The notes under the pieces were generated by a model. That model was not told the origin of the DNA, made no database searches, and saw nothing but the letters and a program-made list of their open reading frames with translations. Both the position numbers and the translations under genes were made by a program. Source: an uncultured bacterium (GTDB taxonomy: Bacteria > Bacillota > Clostridia > Oscillospirales > Ruminococcaceae). From it: a stretch of 28,362 nt of DNA. This document shows positions 7,575 through 16,294 of this stretch, piece after piece (the stretch's first letter is position 1; the number at the start of each line of letters is the position of its first letter). The stretch covers positions 1-28,362 of the forward strand of contig CAJMQZ010000013.1 in assembly GCA_905215595.1 (NCBI GenBank). Direction: 5' to 3'.

Positions 7575-8915
7575 TCATCCTTTGTGTTTCAAAAAGTGCT
7601 GCGCCGCCTGCACAAAGCGGCGGGGCAGGGCAGTGCCTGCCCAGTAAAGATGCGGGAAACCGGCATACAAATGCGCGTTTGCAAAGCCGCATTCCCACTG
7701 CCTTTTTTCGGTTTTGCGCACAGAAAAGTCTGCACCATTTTCGGAGGAATCCCAGTGGTGAAATTCGTGGACGGGCAGTGCTTCTCCGGCGCGGAAAAGC
7801 ATACTGTCGGCCTTTGCCGTCATGGCGGCATAGCCAAAGCGCACCAGCCGCCCGGCGTTGTGCCCGCTGCCCGGCAGCACACCCGCCATGGGGTAAACCT
7901 TGCTGTCTGTGCCCTCCAGCGTCTGCCCTAAGTACAGAAAGCCGCCGCACTCGGCAGCAGTGGGCAGACCATTCTGAACAGCCTCCCGGATAGCAGCACG
8001 CAGTGCGCAGTTCTCGCTCAGCTGACAGGCGTACAGCTCCGGGTACCCCCCGGGCAGGTACAGCCCGCCGATATTTTTCGGCAGGGCGGCGTCCCGCAGC
8101 GGGCTGAAAAATGCAAGCTCTGCACCTGCATCCCGCAAGGCGTCCAGCGTTTCGGCGTAGGCAAAGCAGAAGGCTTCGTCCCGCGCCACGGCAATGCGCA
8201 CGGCGGGTGCGCACGGCGTAGAAAGCGGCGGCGCAGCTGGGGCAGGACGGTCGGTCAGTGCCGCCAGCTGTGCCCAGTCCAGCACAAGGGCATCGGCAAG
8301 CTGACCCAGCTTTTGCTGCAAGTCCGATATCTCTCCGGCGGTTTTCAGCCCGAGGTGGCGGCTCTCAATAGCGCACCCCGGCAGATGGGGCAGATACCCC
8401 ACCACCGGCAGACCGGTCTCGGCTTCCAGCATCGGGCACAGCGTTTTGTACAAGGACTCAGAGCAATCATTGAGCAGAATGCCCACGATATGGCTGGGTG
8501 TGCGGAACTGCAAAAGCCCCTGCAGCTCGGCGGCAAGGGTGATGCTTGCCCCTTTTGGCTGCACTACCAGCAGCACCGGCAGCGCCAGCGTATCGGCCAG
8601 CTCCCAAGCGCTTGCACGGGTTGTCAGTCCCTGCCCGTCGTAAAAGCCCATGGCACCCTCGCATACGGCAGCGCCGTGCCCGGCGGCATACCGGGCGTAA
8701 AGCGTGCGCACCGTATCCGGGGCAGAGAGGTAGAGGTCTAAATTGTGGCTTTCCACCCCAAGCGCGCTGCGGTGAAACATAGGGTCGATGTAGTCCGGCC
8801 CGCATTTGAAGGCGCAAGGGTCAGTCCCGCGCCGCTGCAATGCGGTAAGCACTGCACAGGTAATGGTGGTCTTGCCGCTGCCGGAGCGCGGCGCGGCGAT
8901 GAGAAACTGCATCAT
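7575..8915 (-). CDS. cbiA: Cobyrinate a,c-diamide synthase
   Basis: CbiA amidates the a and c carboxyls of cobyrinic acid using ATP and glutamine. The 446-residue protein has an N-terminal P-loop APRSGSGKT (residues 8-16), CGPDYIDPMFH (38-48) and CEGAMGFYDG (85-94). The C-terminal glutamine amidotransferase part has LPGGYPELYA and Cys323 in AAECGGFLYLG. Length and motifs are typical. The start is the first of two adjacent ATGs and overlaps the stop of cbiET (ATGATG/TGA). The ribosome binding site is weak, suggesting coupling. Earlier in-frame starts would run into cbiET. Confidence 0.93.
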   Translation of the reverse strand: MMQFLIAAPRSGSGKTTITCAVLTALQRRGTDPCAFKCGPDYIDPMFHRSALGVESHNLDLYLSAPDTVRTLYARYAAGHGAAVCEGAMGFYDGQGLTTRASAWELADTLALPVLLVVQPKGASITLAAELQGLLQFRTPSHIVGILLNDCSESLYKTLCPMLEAETGLPVVGYLPHLPGCAIESRHLGLKTAGEISDLQQKLGQLADALVLDWAQLAALTDRPAPAAPPLSTPCAPAVRIAVARDEAFCFAYAETLDALRDAGAELAFFSPLRDAALPKNIGGLYLPGGYPELYACQLSENCALRAAIREAVQNGLPTAAECGGFLYLGQTLEGTDSKVYPMAGVLPGSGHNAGRLVRFGYAAMTAKADSMLFRAGEALPVHEFHHWDSSENGADFSVRKTEKRQWECGFANAHLYAGFPHLYWAGTALPRRFVQAAQHFLKHKG

Positions 8916-10108
8916 GTCCGTGCCCCCGTAATGAGGAACACCGGGTTGTTGGCCATCAGCAAATGCAGACTGCCCGCCATTTTTGTGCGGCTGACGGCGA
9001 TCTGTGTCACCTCCGCAGAAAGCCCATGTGCAGTCAGAGCAGTCACGGCAGCGCTGAGCGTTTCCAGTGCAATGGCGGCAACACACAGCCGGGAGGCTGG
9101 ATTTTTGTGCAGTACAGCGTCTATAACAGCGTCCATATTGCCCTTTGTGCCGCCGATGAATACAGCATCCGGGGCGGGCAGCGCGTCCAAAGCATCGGGT
9201 GCTTTGCCCTCAATCAGGGTCAGATTGTAAGCAGCAAATTTCTCCCGGTTTTGCTGGATCAGTGCACAGGCCTCCGGGTCACACTCCACAGCGTATACCT
9301 GCCCGGCAGGGGCGGCAAGCGCCAGCTCCACGCTCACGCTGCCGGTGCCTGCGCCCACGTCCCATAGGGTGTCCTTGGGGGTCACCGCCAGCTTTGCCAG
9401 CGCGGCAGCACGCACCTCCTGCTTTGTCATGGGCACAGCGCCCCGGATAAAAGCGTCGTCCGGCAGGCCGGGGGTGCGGCGGGACGGCAAAGCCTCCCGT
9501 TCGATGAGCAATACACTCAGCGGTGCAAAGGTTTGCTCTGCCAGTTCCCGGGCAAGGCCAAAGCGGATGGCTTCTGCCGGGGTGCCAAGGTCTTCGCCCA
9601 CAAGGGCGTGAGCAGCGCCCAGCCCGGCGGCGGTCAGTTTGGCGCAAAGGGTGGCAGGGGTGTCCCCGCCGCCGGTGAGGAAAAACACTTGTGGATGCGC
9701 TAAAATCTCAGCTACGGGGTCGCAGGCACGACCATGGGCCGACACCAGCTTCCAGTCCTGCCAAGGACGCCCCACAGCTGCGGCTAAAAGCTGTACACTG
9801 GAAAGCCCGGGCAGCACCCGGACGGAGTATCCCATGACCCGCAGCAGGGGCAGCAGCTTTGCCGCACCGGAGTAAAACCCGGTGTCGCCGCTGTACAAAA
9901 CAGCGGTGTCTGTATCCGGCTGTGCGGCAAGACACGCAAGGATTTCCTCCGGCTTATACACGGCTTTGCAGTTGTCAGTGCACCCCGCCGGTAAATGCTC
10001 CAACAGGCGCTTTGCCCCAAGGATGAGCCCTGCGCCTTGCAGTGCAGCCAGTCCTTGCGCGGTCAGGCTTTCCGGGCGGCCGGAGCCCATTCCAATCAGA
10101 GAGATCAT
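8912..10108 (-). CDS. cbiET: Fused cobalt-precorrin-7 methyltransferase and cobalt-precorrin-6B methyltransferase/decarboxylase
   Basis: This 398-residue protein joins CbiE and CbiT, as in CobL. Residues 1 to about 205 are a tetrapyrrole methylase (CbiE, C5 methylation): MISLIGMGSGRPESLT, then LYSGDTGFYSGA and LPGLSSVQLLAAAVG. From about 216 to the end is a class I methyltransferase (CbiT, C15 methylation and C12 side-chain decarboxylation) with the SAM-binding motif DVGAGTGSVSVE (250-261) and a family-typical FIGGTKGN. The start has AAGGAGG seven bases upstream and overlaps the cbiJ stop. The fusion is known from many organisms. Confidence 0.93.
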   Translation of the reverse strand: MISLIGMGSGRPESLTAQGLAALQGAGLILGAKRLLEHLPAGCTDNCKAVYKPEEILACLAAQPDTDTAVLYSGDTGFYSGAAKLLPLLRVMGYSVRVLPGLSSVQLLAAAVGRPWQDWKLVSAHGRACDPVAEILAHPQVFFLTGGGDTPATLCAKLTAAGLGAAHALVGEDLGTPAEAIRFGLARELAEQTFAPLSVLLIEREALPSRRTPGLPDDAFIRGAVPMTKQEVRAAALAKLAVTPKDTLWDVGAGTGSVSVELALAAPAGQVYAVECDPEACALIQQNREKFAAYNLTLIEGKAPDALDALPAPDAVFIGGTKGNMDAVIDAVLHKNPASRLCVAAIALETLSAAVTALTAHGLSAEVTQIAVSRTKMAGSLHLLMANNPVFLITGART

Positions 10109-10842
10109 ACCAGAACCTCCTTGCAGCGTGCCAGAATTTGTGCAGCAGTTTGTCCGTTTTCAGCCGGGCGACGCACCACGATCAGCTGTGCACCGGTATC
10201 CTGTGCGGCCTGTGCTTTTTCGGCAAAGCCGCCCACAGCACCGCCGTCCTTGGTGACCAGATACCGGATGGAGAATTGTTCAATCAAGGCGCAGTTCAGC
10301 GCATAGCTGAATGGCCCCTGCATGGCAATAATGTTCTTATGCGGGATACCGGCGGCCTCGCAGGCGGCAATGCCCTCCCGCGTGGGCAGCACCCGGGGGA
10401 ACAGCCGCTCCGGGCCGAGCGCCGCAAAGGCGGCAAGTTCTTTTGCACCAGTGGCCAGCAGCACATTGCCGCTGCACCCGGCCAGAAATGCAGCGGCGTG
10501 GGCGGCGGTGGCAAATACCATGCTCCCGGCAGGCAAGGGGCTTTCTTCCCGCAGCAGCCGGTGGTACTCCACCCCAGCAGCGGCACACGCCGTCCGGATG
10601 TTTTTTGTGGCGTCCACCGCATAGGGGTGGGTGGCGTCTACGCACAGGGCAGCGCCCTGCAAAAGGGTGGTCATTTCCTCGGTAGTCAGTCGACCGCAGT
10701 GCACGAAGATGCCGTCTGCTTCGCCCTGCTCCTCTGCACCCAGCGGGGTGGCAACACTGACCAGAACCTCCGCTCCCAGCGCCGCCAGCTGCCGGGAGAA
10801 CACCCGCCCCTCGGTAGTGCCGCTGAAAACTACTGCCTTCAT
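10105..10842 (-). CDS. cbiJ: Cobalt-precorrin-6A reductase
   Basis: CbiJ/CobK reduces the corrin macrocycle of (cobalt-)precorrin-6A with NAD(P)H. The 245-residue protein begins with the family signature VVFSGTTEGR. It also has CVDATHPYAVDATKNI, LLATGAKELAAF, RVLPT and the C-terminal LVTKDGGAVGGFAEK, all recognisable CobK motifs. The start codon overlaps the stop of cbiH by four bases. Only a weak G-rich sequence precedes it, so translation is probably coupled. Confidence 0.92.
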   Translation of the reverse strand: MKAVVFSGTTEGRVFSRQLAALGAEVLVSVATPLGAEEQGEADGIFVHCGRLTTEEMTTLLQGAALCVDATHPYAVDATKNIRTACAAAGVEYHRLLREESPLPAGSMVFATAAHAAAFLAGCSGNVLLATGAKELAAFAALGPERLFPRVLPTREGIAACEAAGIPHKNIIAMQGPFSYALNCALIEQFSIRYLVTKDGGAVGGFAEKAQAAQDTGAQLIVVRRPAENGQTAAQILARCKEVLV

Positions 10843-11606
10843 CTGCGGTACCCCCGCGGGGTGACCATTTTACCGCCAAGCTGCTTTGTGGCAGTGTTGC
10901 CGATGTACACGGTGGTAAACATATCCACCGTGGTGCTTTCCAGCTGCGCGAGGGTCAGAATGCGGGCGGTCTGTCCCTCCCGGCCAATGTTGCGCACGAT
11001 GCCGCAGACGGTATCGGCGCTTTTGCCGTTTTCCAGCAGGATGCACACCGCCTTTGCCAGATAGTCCGGCCTGCCCTTGGAGGAGGGATTGTACAGCGCA
11101 ACGCAGAAATCTCCCATAGCGGCGCAAGCCAGCCGCTTCTCGATGACCTCCCACGGGGTCAGCCGGTCGGAAAGGGAAATGACGCAAAAATCGTGCGCCA
11201 GCGGTGCGCCCAGCACTGCCCCGCCGCTGAGGGCAGCGGTTAGTCCGGGCACGATGTCCACGGCAACGTCCGGGTAGTCCGGGGCAAGTTCCAGCAGGGG
11301 ACTTGCCATGCCGTACACCCCGGCATCGCCGGAGCAGACCAGCGCCACCCGCTTGCCGGTGCGTGCTTTTTCCAGCGCCCAGCGGCAGCGGTCAAGCTCC
11401 TGCGTCATGCCGGTGGAATAGTATTCCTCGCAGGGAAATTCATCGCGGATGAGGTCAAGATAGACCTTATATCCGCAGATGGCGTCAACGCTTTCCAGCG
11501 TATTCGCGGCCTGCTGGGTCATATAAAAAGGTTCGCCGGGGCCAAGTCCCACGACATAAACCACCTTCTCGGGACGGTCAATGTCAATTTCCATCACGTC
11601 AATCAT
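10839..11606 (-). CDS. cbiH: Cobalt-factor III / precorrin-3B C17-methyltransferase
   Basis: CbiH/CobJ methylates C17 and drives ring contraction in the anaerobic pathway. This is a 255-residue tetrapyrrole methylase with VVYVVGLGPGEPFYMT near residue 16, ICGYKVYLDLI, the SAM-loop VCSGDAGVYGMASP, PGLTAALSGGAVLGAPLAHDF, and LYNPSSKGR in the C-terminal half. The start has GGAGG seven bases upstream; an ATG fifteen bases earlier in frame lacks this support. It overlaps cbiG by eight bases. CobJ of the aerobic pathway is the same family, but cbiG, cbiD and cbiK beside it mark the anaerobic route. Confidence 0.92.
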   Translation of the reverse strand: MIDVMEIDIDRPEKVVYVVGLGPGEPFYMTQQAANTLESVDAICGYKVYLDLIRDEFPCEEYYSTGMTQELDRCRWALEKARTGKRVALVCSGDAGVYGMASPLLELAPDYPDVAVDIVPGLTAALSGGAVLGAPLAHDFCVISLSDRLTPWEVIEKRLACAAMGDFCVALYNPSSKGRPDYLAKAVCILLENGKSADTVCGIVRNIGREGQTARILTLAQLESTTVDMFTTVYIGNTATKQLGGKMVTPRGYRR

Positions 11607-12597
11607 TCTGCCACCTCCAGTCCGGGGCAAAGGGCCTGCACGCCAGCGCAAAGGTCACGCCGTTGCAGGCAAATTTCGAGTAAAACAGGCTGCCGTCTGC
11701 GTCCAGCACAGCCGCCCGCTCACAGACATTGTCCACCCCGGTCACGCTCTGTACAAAAGGGGAGGGGGTGAACTGCCCGGGCAAGCTGCGCAGCTGCGCG
11801 GCAGAGTAAAACCGCACCGGCCAGCCGTGCGCCTGACAAAAGGTCAGCAAGCCCGGCTCGTTTTGCTTCAGGTCGATGCTTGCAGCGGCGGTAACTGCCT
11901 GCGCAGCAAAGCCGTACCGGGCGCAGAAAGCGGCAAAAGCAGCTTCCAGCGTTTCAGCGCTAGTGCCCCGCTTGCAGCCGATGCCCAGCACCCCGATGCG
12001 CGGCACAAGATGCAGTGCCTGCCCGGTGGGGCAAAGGGTGAGTGCAAAGTCGGCTTTTTCCGGGGTATCAGCGGGGAATAACCCTGCGGGTACGGTGCCC
12101 GTTACCGGGAAATCAGCCCGGTAATATACCGGCTGTCCGGCCAGTAATTTGCCGCTGACCAACTTGATGCGTTCCGGTTCCAGTATCATGCAGTTTTGGT
12201 GCTTTGCCCACTCGTCCACCGCAAAAATGCCGTGGGCATCGGTGGCGGTGGTGATCACCGGCACCGCACCGCATACAGTGGCAATGGCCCGCGCCAGATC
12301 ATTTGCGCCGCCCAGATGACCGGACAGAATGGGCACGGCAAACCGCCCGCATTCATCCACCACCACCACGGCCGGGTCGGCAGTCTTGCTCTTGCAGTGG
12401 GGCGCGATAGCCCGCACTGCAATACCCGCAGCCCCTACAAATATCAGTGCATCCGACTGCACAAACTGTGCGCTTGTCCATTCTGCAAGGGAAGCGCCAT
12501 CCTGCCCGCACCGGGCAACGCTGCCGGGCAGGGCAGCGGAAAGACGCTTTGCAAGCGCAAGGCCAGTTTCCGTAAAGGCAAGGTAAGCGCGGGTCAT
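11599..12597 (-). CDS. cbiG: Cobalt-precorrin-5A hydrolase
   Basis: CbiG opens the delta-lactone of cobalt-precorrin-5A, releasing acetaldehyde. The 332-residue protein has an N-terminal region with IFVGAAGIAVRAIAPHCKSK and PILSGHLGGANDLA, a middle region, and a C-terminal CbiG domain with VLGIGCKRGTSAETLEAAF and a late conserved CERAA. CbiG is specific to the anaerobic pathway. The start has AAAGGAGA about eight bases upstream and overlaps the cbiF stop by four bases. The longer upstream frame is a shadow over cbiF. Confidence 0.92.
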   Translation of the reverse strand: MTRAYLAFTETGLALAKRLSAALPGSVARCGQDGASLAEWTSAQFVQSDALIFVGAAGIAVRAIAPHCKSKTADPAVVVVDECGRFAVPILSGHLGGANDLARAIATVCGAVPVITTATDAHGIFAVDEWAKHQNCMILEPERIKLVSGKLLAGQPVYYRADFPVTGTVPAGLFPADTPEKADFALTLCPTGQALHLVPRIGVLGIGCKRGTSAETLEAAFAAFCARYGFAAQAVTAAASIDLKQNEPGLLTFCQAHGWPVRFYSAAQLRSLPGQFTPSPFVQSVTGVDNVCERAAVLDADGSLFYSKFACNGVTFALACRPFAPDWRWQND

Positions 12598-13352
12598 ACC
12601 GGTTCTCCTTTGCGGAACTCGGTGGTAAAGGCGGGGTCGTACAGCTTGCTGCGCTCGTACTGCGTGCCGAGAAAATCTCCCACCACGATAAGTGCCGTCT
12701 TGGCAATGCCTGCCGCGCGGGTGCTCTCGGCCAAAGAGCCGACTGTACACCGCACGATTTTTTCTTCCGGCCAGCTGGCTTTGTACACCACGGCGGCGGG
12801 CGTTTCCGGTGTGTATGCGCCCTGTAAAAGCGCCGCCTGCACCTTATCGATCAGCCCGATAGACAGGAAGATCACCATGGTCGCGCCGTGTGCGGCAAGG
12901 CTTGCCAGCCTTTCCCGCTCCGGCACGGGGGTGCGCCCCTCCATGCGGGTGATAATGACCGTCTGGCTGACCGTGGGCAGGGTATACTCGGCGTTCAGCG
13001 CGGCGGCAGCGCCGCAAAAGCTGGAAACACCGGGGGTATCATCGTAACAAATGCCGTCTGCGTCCAGCGCGTCCATCTGCTCCCGGATTGCACCGTACAG
13101 GCAGGGGTCGCCGGTGTGCAGACGCACGGTGGTTTTGCCTGCGTTCTCCATCCGATGCATCACGTCCAGTACCTGCTCCAGCGTCATCTCGGCGCTGTTA
13201 TAGATAGCACAGCCCGGCTTTGCCAGCCCCAGCAGCGCCGGGTTGACCAGACTGCCTGCGTAAATAATGCAGTCTGCGGTCTGTAAAAATGCTGCACCGC
13301 GCTGGGTGATCAGATCCGGTGCGCCGGGGCCGGCGCCCACAAAATGTACCAT
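12594..13352 (-). CDS. cbiF: Cobalt-precorrin-4 C11-methyltransferase
   Basis: CbiF/CobM methylates C11 of cobalt-precorrin-4. The 252-residue tetrapyrrole methylase starts VHFVGAGPGAPDLIT and has YAGSLVNP, the SAM-binding LHTGDPCLYGAIREQMD, and DTPGVSSFCGAAAALNAEYTLP shortened here to its recognisable core. The start at 13352 is preferred over an ATG six codons upstream, because AAGGAG lies eight bases before it. The gene follows the ATPase-CbiD ORF with a five-base gap, and the ribosome binding site overlaps that stop codon. Confidence 0.93.
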   Translation of the reverse strand: MVHFVGAGPGAPDLITQRGAAFLQTADCIIYAGSLVNPALLGLAKPGCAIYNSAEMTLEQVLDVMHRMENAGKTTVRLHTGDPCLYGAIREQMDALDADGICYDDTPGVSSFCGAAAALNAEYTLPTVSQTVIITRMEGRTPVPERERLASLAAHGATMVIFLSIGLIDKVQAALLQGAYTPETPAAVVYKASWPEEKIVRCTVGSLAESTRAAGIAKTALIVVGDFLGTQYERSKLYDPAFTTEFRKGEPV

Positions 13353-13357
13353 GTGCG

Positions 13358-15271
13358 TTACTCCTTCCATTTGTTCAGCAGGCGGGCGGCAGTTTCGGTC
13401 TGTCCCAACGGGCCGTGCTGGTTTGAAAACAACACCGCACCCACCCGGAACGCCCCGCCCACGCGGCGGTCAAGATGCAGCTGGATGGCGGCAAGCAGGC
13501 TTTGCAGCACCGGCTCCCGCAGCCCGGCTGTATCCAGAATCTCCAGACAGGCATCCGTGGTGGCTGCATTGTACAGCGCAGTGCACACCTCCCGGGCGGC
13601 ACCGCACAGGGCGGCGTGGGTGCAGAACAGCTCCGTGCGGCAGTCTGCCGTGTGGGAGTGGGTGTTCATAATGCCGCCTGCCAGCTTGCACAGCTTGCCG
13701 ATATGCCCCACCAGCAGCACCTGTTCAAAGTGCGCCGCTGCTGCCATATCCAGCGTATCTCCGATAAAGTTGGACGTTTTGACCACCGGGATATCAGCAA
13801 ACTGCGGATACGTTTCGTGCAGATAGTCCAGCCCGTAATTGCCCGGGGCAAGGATGAGCCGCCGGTGGTCGTTTGCCCGCAGCGCCGCCTGATTCATCTC
13901 CAGCTGGATGGTGTCCAGAATGGCCTGCTGGCTCATGGGTTCTACAATGCCGCTGGTGCCCAGCACCGACAGCCCACCCTCCACTCCGATATGGGGGTTG
14001 AAGGTGCGCCGGGCTACTTCCTCGCCGCCGGGGATAGAGATAGTCACGGCAAAGCCGCCGGGGTAACAGGCGGCTTCCGCCTCCCGGCGCAGCGCCTCGG
14101 TGATCATCTGCCGGGGCACATGGTTGATGGCGGCCTGCCCCACCGGCTGGTCCAGCCCAGGTTTTGTCACCCGGCCCACTCCCGCGCCGCCGGTAATACA
14201 TATCTCGGGCGTGCCGGGCAGCAGCGTCACCGTGGCGGTCACCGGCAGACCGGTGGTCACGTCCACATCGTCGCCGCCGTCTTTTTCAATGGCGCATTCC
14301 GCGCCCTCGGCAACGGTGCAGCAGAACAGGGGGGCAACCTCCACCACGATGCCCTTTGACGTGCGCAGAGCGACAGTTTCCGGTGCTGTGCCGGTCAGCA
14401 GCAGACGAGCGGCCCCGGCAGCGGCCAGCGCCGCACAGGTGCCGGTGGTGTACCCGCAGCGCAGCAGCTTCTGCCCGCTGCGCACATAGTGCTCAAATTG
14501 CGGCTTTTCCGGCTTTGTTGGGCCAAAAACGGCGCTGTACTGTTCCTCGGTCAAGCTGTAGAGCGCCTTGATATTTTCCCGGGCAAAGGCTTGTGCCGGG
14601 GACATGGGCGCAGAAACGCCGTGCGGCGAAACACATACCACCGCGTCCGCGATCTTCTGCGCCATGTCCAGCTCGTGCAGGGTCACGATGACCGCAAGCT
14701 GCTGCGTATGCGCCAGTTTTTGCAGAATGGTCAGCAGCTCTATCTTGCCTTTTACATCTAAAAATGACGTGGGCTCGTCCAGCAGAAGCACCTGCGGCTG
14801 TTGACAGACTGCCCGCGCCAGTAAAATGCGCTGCCGCTGCCCATCGCTGACGCAGTTAAAGTCCCGATCAGCCAGATGCGCCGCGCCCACCAGCTCCAGC
14901 GCGTTCTGTACCTGCTTTTTGTCCTCAGCGGAAAGGATGCCCAGCCGTCCGGTGTAGGGGATGCGCCCTGCCGCTGCAAACTCAAAGCAGGTGGTCAACT
15001 CGGTGCGGCGGGTGTGGGGCAGCATCAGCGCCAGCTTTTGCGCCCGGGCGTTGCCGGGGATGCGGGCCAGCTCCTGCCCGTCCAGCAGCACTGCGCCGCC
15101 CAAAGGGGCCAGCTGTCCCGCCAAGGTTTTGAGCAGGGTGGATTTGCCCGCGCCGTTCGGGCCAATGAGCGCCAGCACCTGCCCCTTGGCAGCGCCCAGC
15201 GCGATATCCCGGGCAAGGGCAGCTTTGCCGTAGCCGATGGCAAGGGCGTTGGTTTCAACAGAGTACTTCAT
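13358..15271 (-). CDS. cbiD: Fused ABC transporter ATPase and cobalt-precorrin-5B C1-methyltransferase (CbiD)
   Basis: One 637-residue frame encodes two proteins. Residues 1 to about 250 are a FecE/BtuD-type ABC ATPase: Walker A GPNGAGKST (37-45), a signature loop reading SDGQRQR instead of LSGGQ, Walker B VLLLDEPTSFLD, and the H-loop VIVTLHELD. Residues from about 258 are a complete CbiD, which methylates C1 of cobalt-precorrin-5B. It starts at LRCGYTTGTCAA and includes GGDDVDVTTG, NPHIGVEGGLSVLGTSG, TSNFIGDTLDMA and LVGHIGKLCKLAGG. No ATG and no ribosome binding site lie near the junction; the one in-frame GTG (residue 263) has no Shine-Dalgarno before it. The start overlaps the permease stop and has GGGAGGA upstream. 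The ATPase half should energise the permease encoded just upstream. Confidence 0.93.
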   Translation of the reverse strand: MKYSVETNALAIGYGKAALARDIALGAAKGQVLALIGPNGAGKSTLLKTLAGQLAPLGGAVLLDGQELARIPGNARAQKLALMLPHTRRTELTTCFEFAAAGRIPYTGRLGILSAEDKKQVQNALELVGAAHLADRDFNCVSDGQRQRILLARAVCQQPQVLLLDEPTSFLDVKGKIELLTILQKLAHTQQLAVIVTLHELDMAQKIADAVVCVSPHGVSAPMSPAQAFARENIKALYSLTEEQYSAVFGPTKPEKPQFEHYVRSGQKLLRCGYTTGTCAALAAAGAARLLLTGTAPETVALRTSKGIVVEVAPLFCCTVAEGAECAIEKDGGDDVDVTTGLPVTATVTLLPGTPEICITGGAGVGRVTKPGLDQPVGQAAINHVPRQMITEALRREAEAACYPGGFAVTISIPGGEEVARRTFNPHIGVEGGLSVLGTSGIVEPMSQQAILDTIQLEMNQAALRANDHRRLILAPGNYGLDYLHETYPQFADIPVVKTSNFIGDTLDMAAAAHFEQVLLVGHIGKLCKLAGGIMNTHSHTADCRTELFCTHAALCGAAREVCTALYNAATTDACLEILDTAGLREPVLQSLLAAIQLHLDRRVGGAFRVGAVLFSNQHGPLGQTETAARLLNKWKE

Positions 15272-16284
15272 CGCACATCCTCCCGGTTGCGGCGCAGCAG
15301 CAGCCCAATGACCACCGGCGCGCCGAATACAGCGGTGACTGCGCTGATGGAAAGCTCCATGGGCGCAAACAGGTTGCGGGCAATTAAATCACACAGCAGG
15401 CAGAACGCTGCCCCGCCCAGACAGCACCCGGGCAGCACATACAGCGGGCGGGCGCTGCCCAGCAGCTGCTTGACAAGGTGCGGCACCGCGATGCCCACAA
15501 AGGAGATCGGCCCGGCAAAGGCGGTAACGCAGGCGGCCAGCAGGCTGGAAAGCAGCACCAGCAGCCGCGAGAACCGCCGCACATCCACGCCCACGCTGCG
15601 GGCGTAGGCTTCCCCCATCTGGTAAGCGGCCATGGGCTTTGCAAGGCAGAAGGCCGCCGCCAGCGCGGGCAGCACCACCAGCGCTGCCGTGCGCACGTTG
15701 CCCCACGTCATGCCGGAAAAGCTGCCCTGCGACCAGTTGTGCAGGTTGACGATGCTGCTGTCCTGCGCAAAGGCCACCACAAACTCGGTGATGGCAGAGC
15801 AGATGTAACCGATCATTACGCCGCAGATTACAAGGATGCTCATGCGCTGTACCCGGCGGGCAGCGGCCAGCACAAAGGCCATGGCCGCCATAGCGCCCGC
15901 AAAGGCTGCAAGGATGAGCACGGCAGAACTGGTCAGCAGGCCGTAGTTCAAAAACAGCACCATCACCAGCGCCACCGCCAGCTTAGCCCCGCTGGAAATG
16001 CCCATCACAAAGGGACCGGCAATGGGGTTTGCAAAAAAGGTCTGCAACAGATAGCCCGCTGCCGAGAGCGCAGCGCCCAGCAACGCGGCCATCACCGCGC
16101 GGGGCAGGCGCAGCTGTGTGATGATGCCTACGCTCAGCGCGTCCTGTCCGCGTCCGGTCAGGGCTGCAAGCACGGCCTGCGGGGTAAGCGCAACGCTGCC
16201 CCAGAACAGGCTCACGGCAAACAGCACCGTCAGCAGCAGGGCAAGGCAGCAATAGGAAAAAATAAGGCGTTTGCGGCTGGTCAT
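15268..16284 (-). CDS. FecCD/BtuC-type ABC transporter permease
   Basis: This 338-residue membrane protein belongs to the FecCD/BtuC family, which imports ferric siderophores, heme, cobalamin or related chelates. The family pattern is clear: LRLPRAVMAALLGAALSAAG, the LLQTFFANPIAGPFVMGISSGA stretch (about 80-100), GVDVRRFSRLLVLLSSLLAA, and FAGPISFVGIAVPHLVKQLLG near the C-terminus, which forms the contact with the ATPase. About nine to ten membrane segments are expected. It lies between the substrate-binding lipoprotein and the ATPase-CbiD fusion. The start has GAGGAG six bases upstream. The substrate cannot be read from sequence; cobalamin-operon context favours a corrinoid, tetrapyrrole or cobalt chelate. 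Confidence 0.92.
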   Translation of the reverse strand: MTSRKRLIFSYCCLALLLTVLFAVSLFWGSVALTPQAVLAALTGRGQDALSVGIITQLRLPRAVMAALLGAALSAAGYLLQTFFANPIAGPFVMGISSGAKLAVALVMVLFLNYGLLTSSAVLILAAFAGAMAAMAFVLAAARRVQRMSILVICGVMIGYICSAITEFVVAFAQDSSIVNLHNWSQGSFSGMTWGNVRTAALVVLPALAAAFCLAKPMAAYQMGEAYARSVGVDVRRFSRLLVLLSSLLAACVTAFAGPISFVGIAVPHLVKQLLGSARPLYVLPGCCLGGAAFCLLCDLIARNLFAPMELSISAVTAVFGAPVVIGLLLRRNREDVR

Positions 16285-16294
16285 AAGCGGCTCC

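Noticed and set aside
7570..8214. N-terminal extension of cobT
   Set aside because: It overlies cbiA; the supported ATG gives the normal length and ends with Glu318 in the right place.
14485..14487. In-frame GTG as a separate start for cbiD
   Set aside because: No Shine-Dalgarno sequence within a useful distance; the upstream frame is continuous and encodes a full ATPase.
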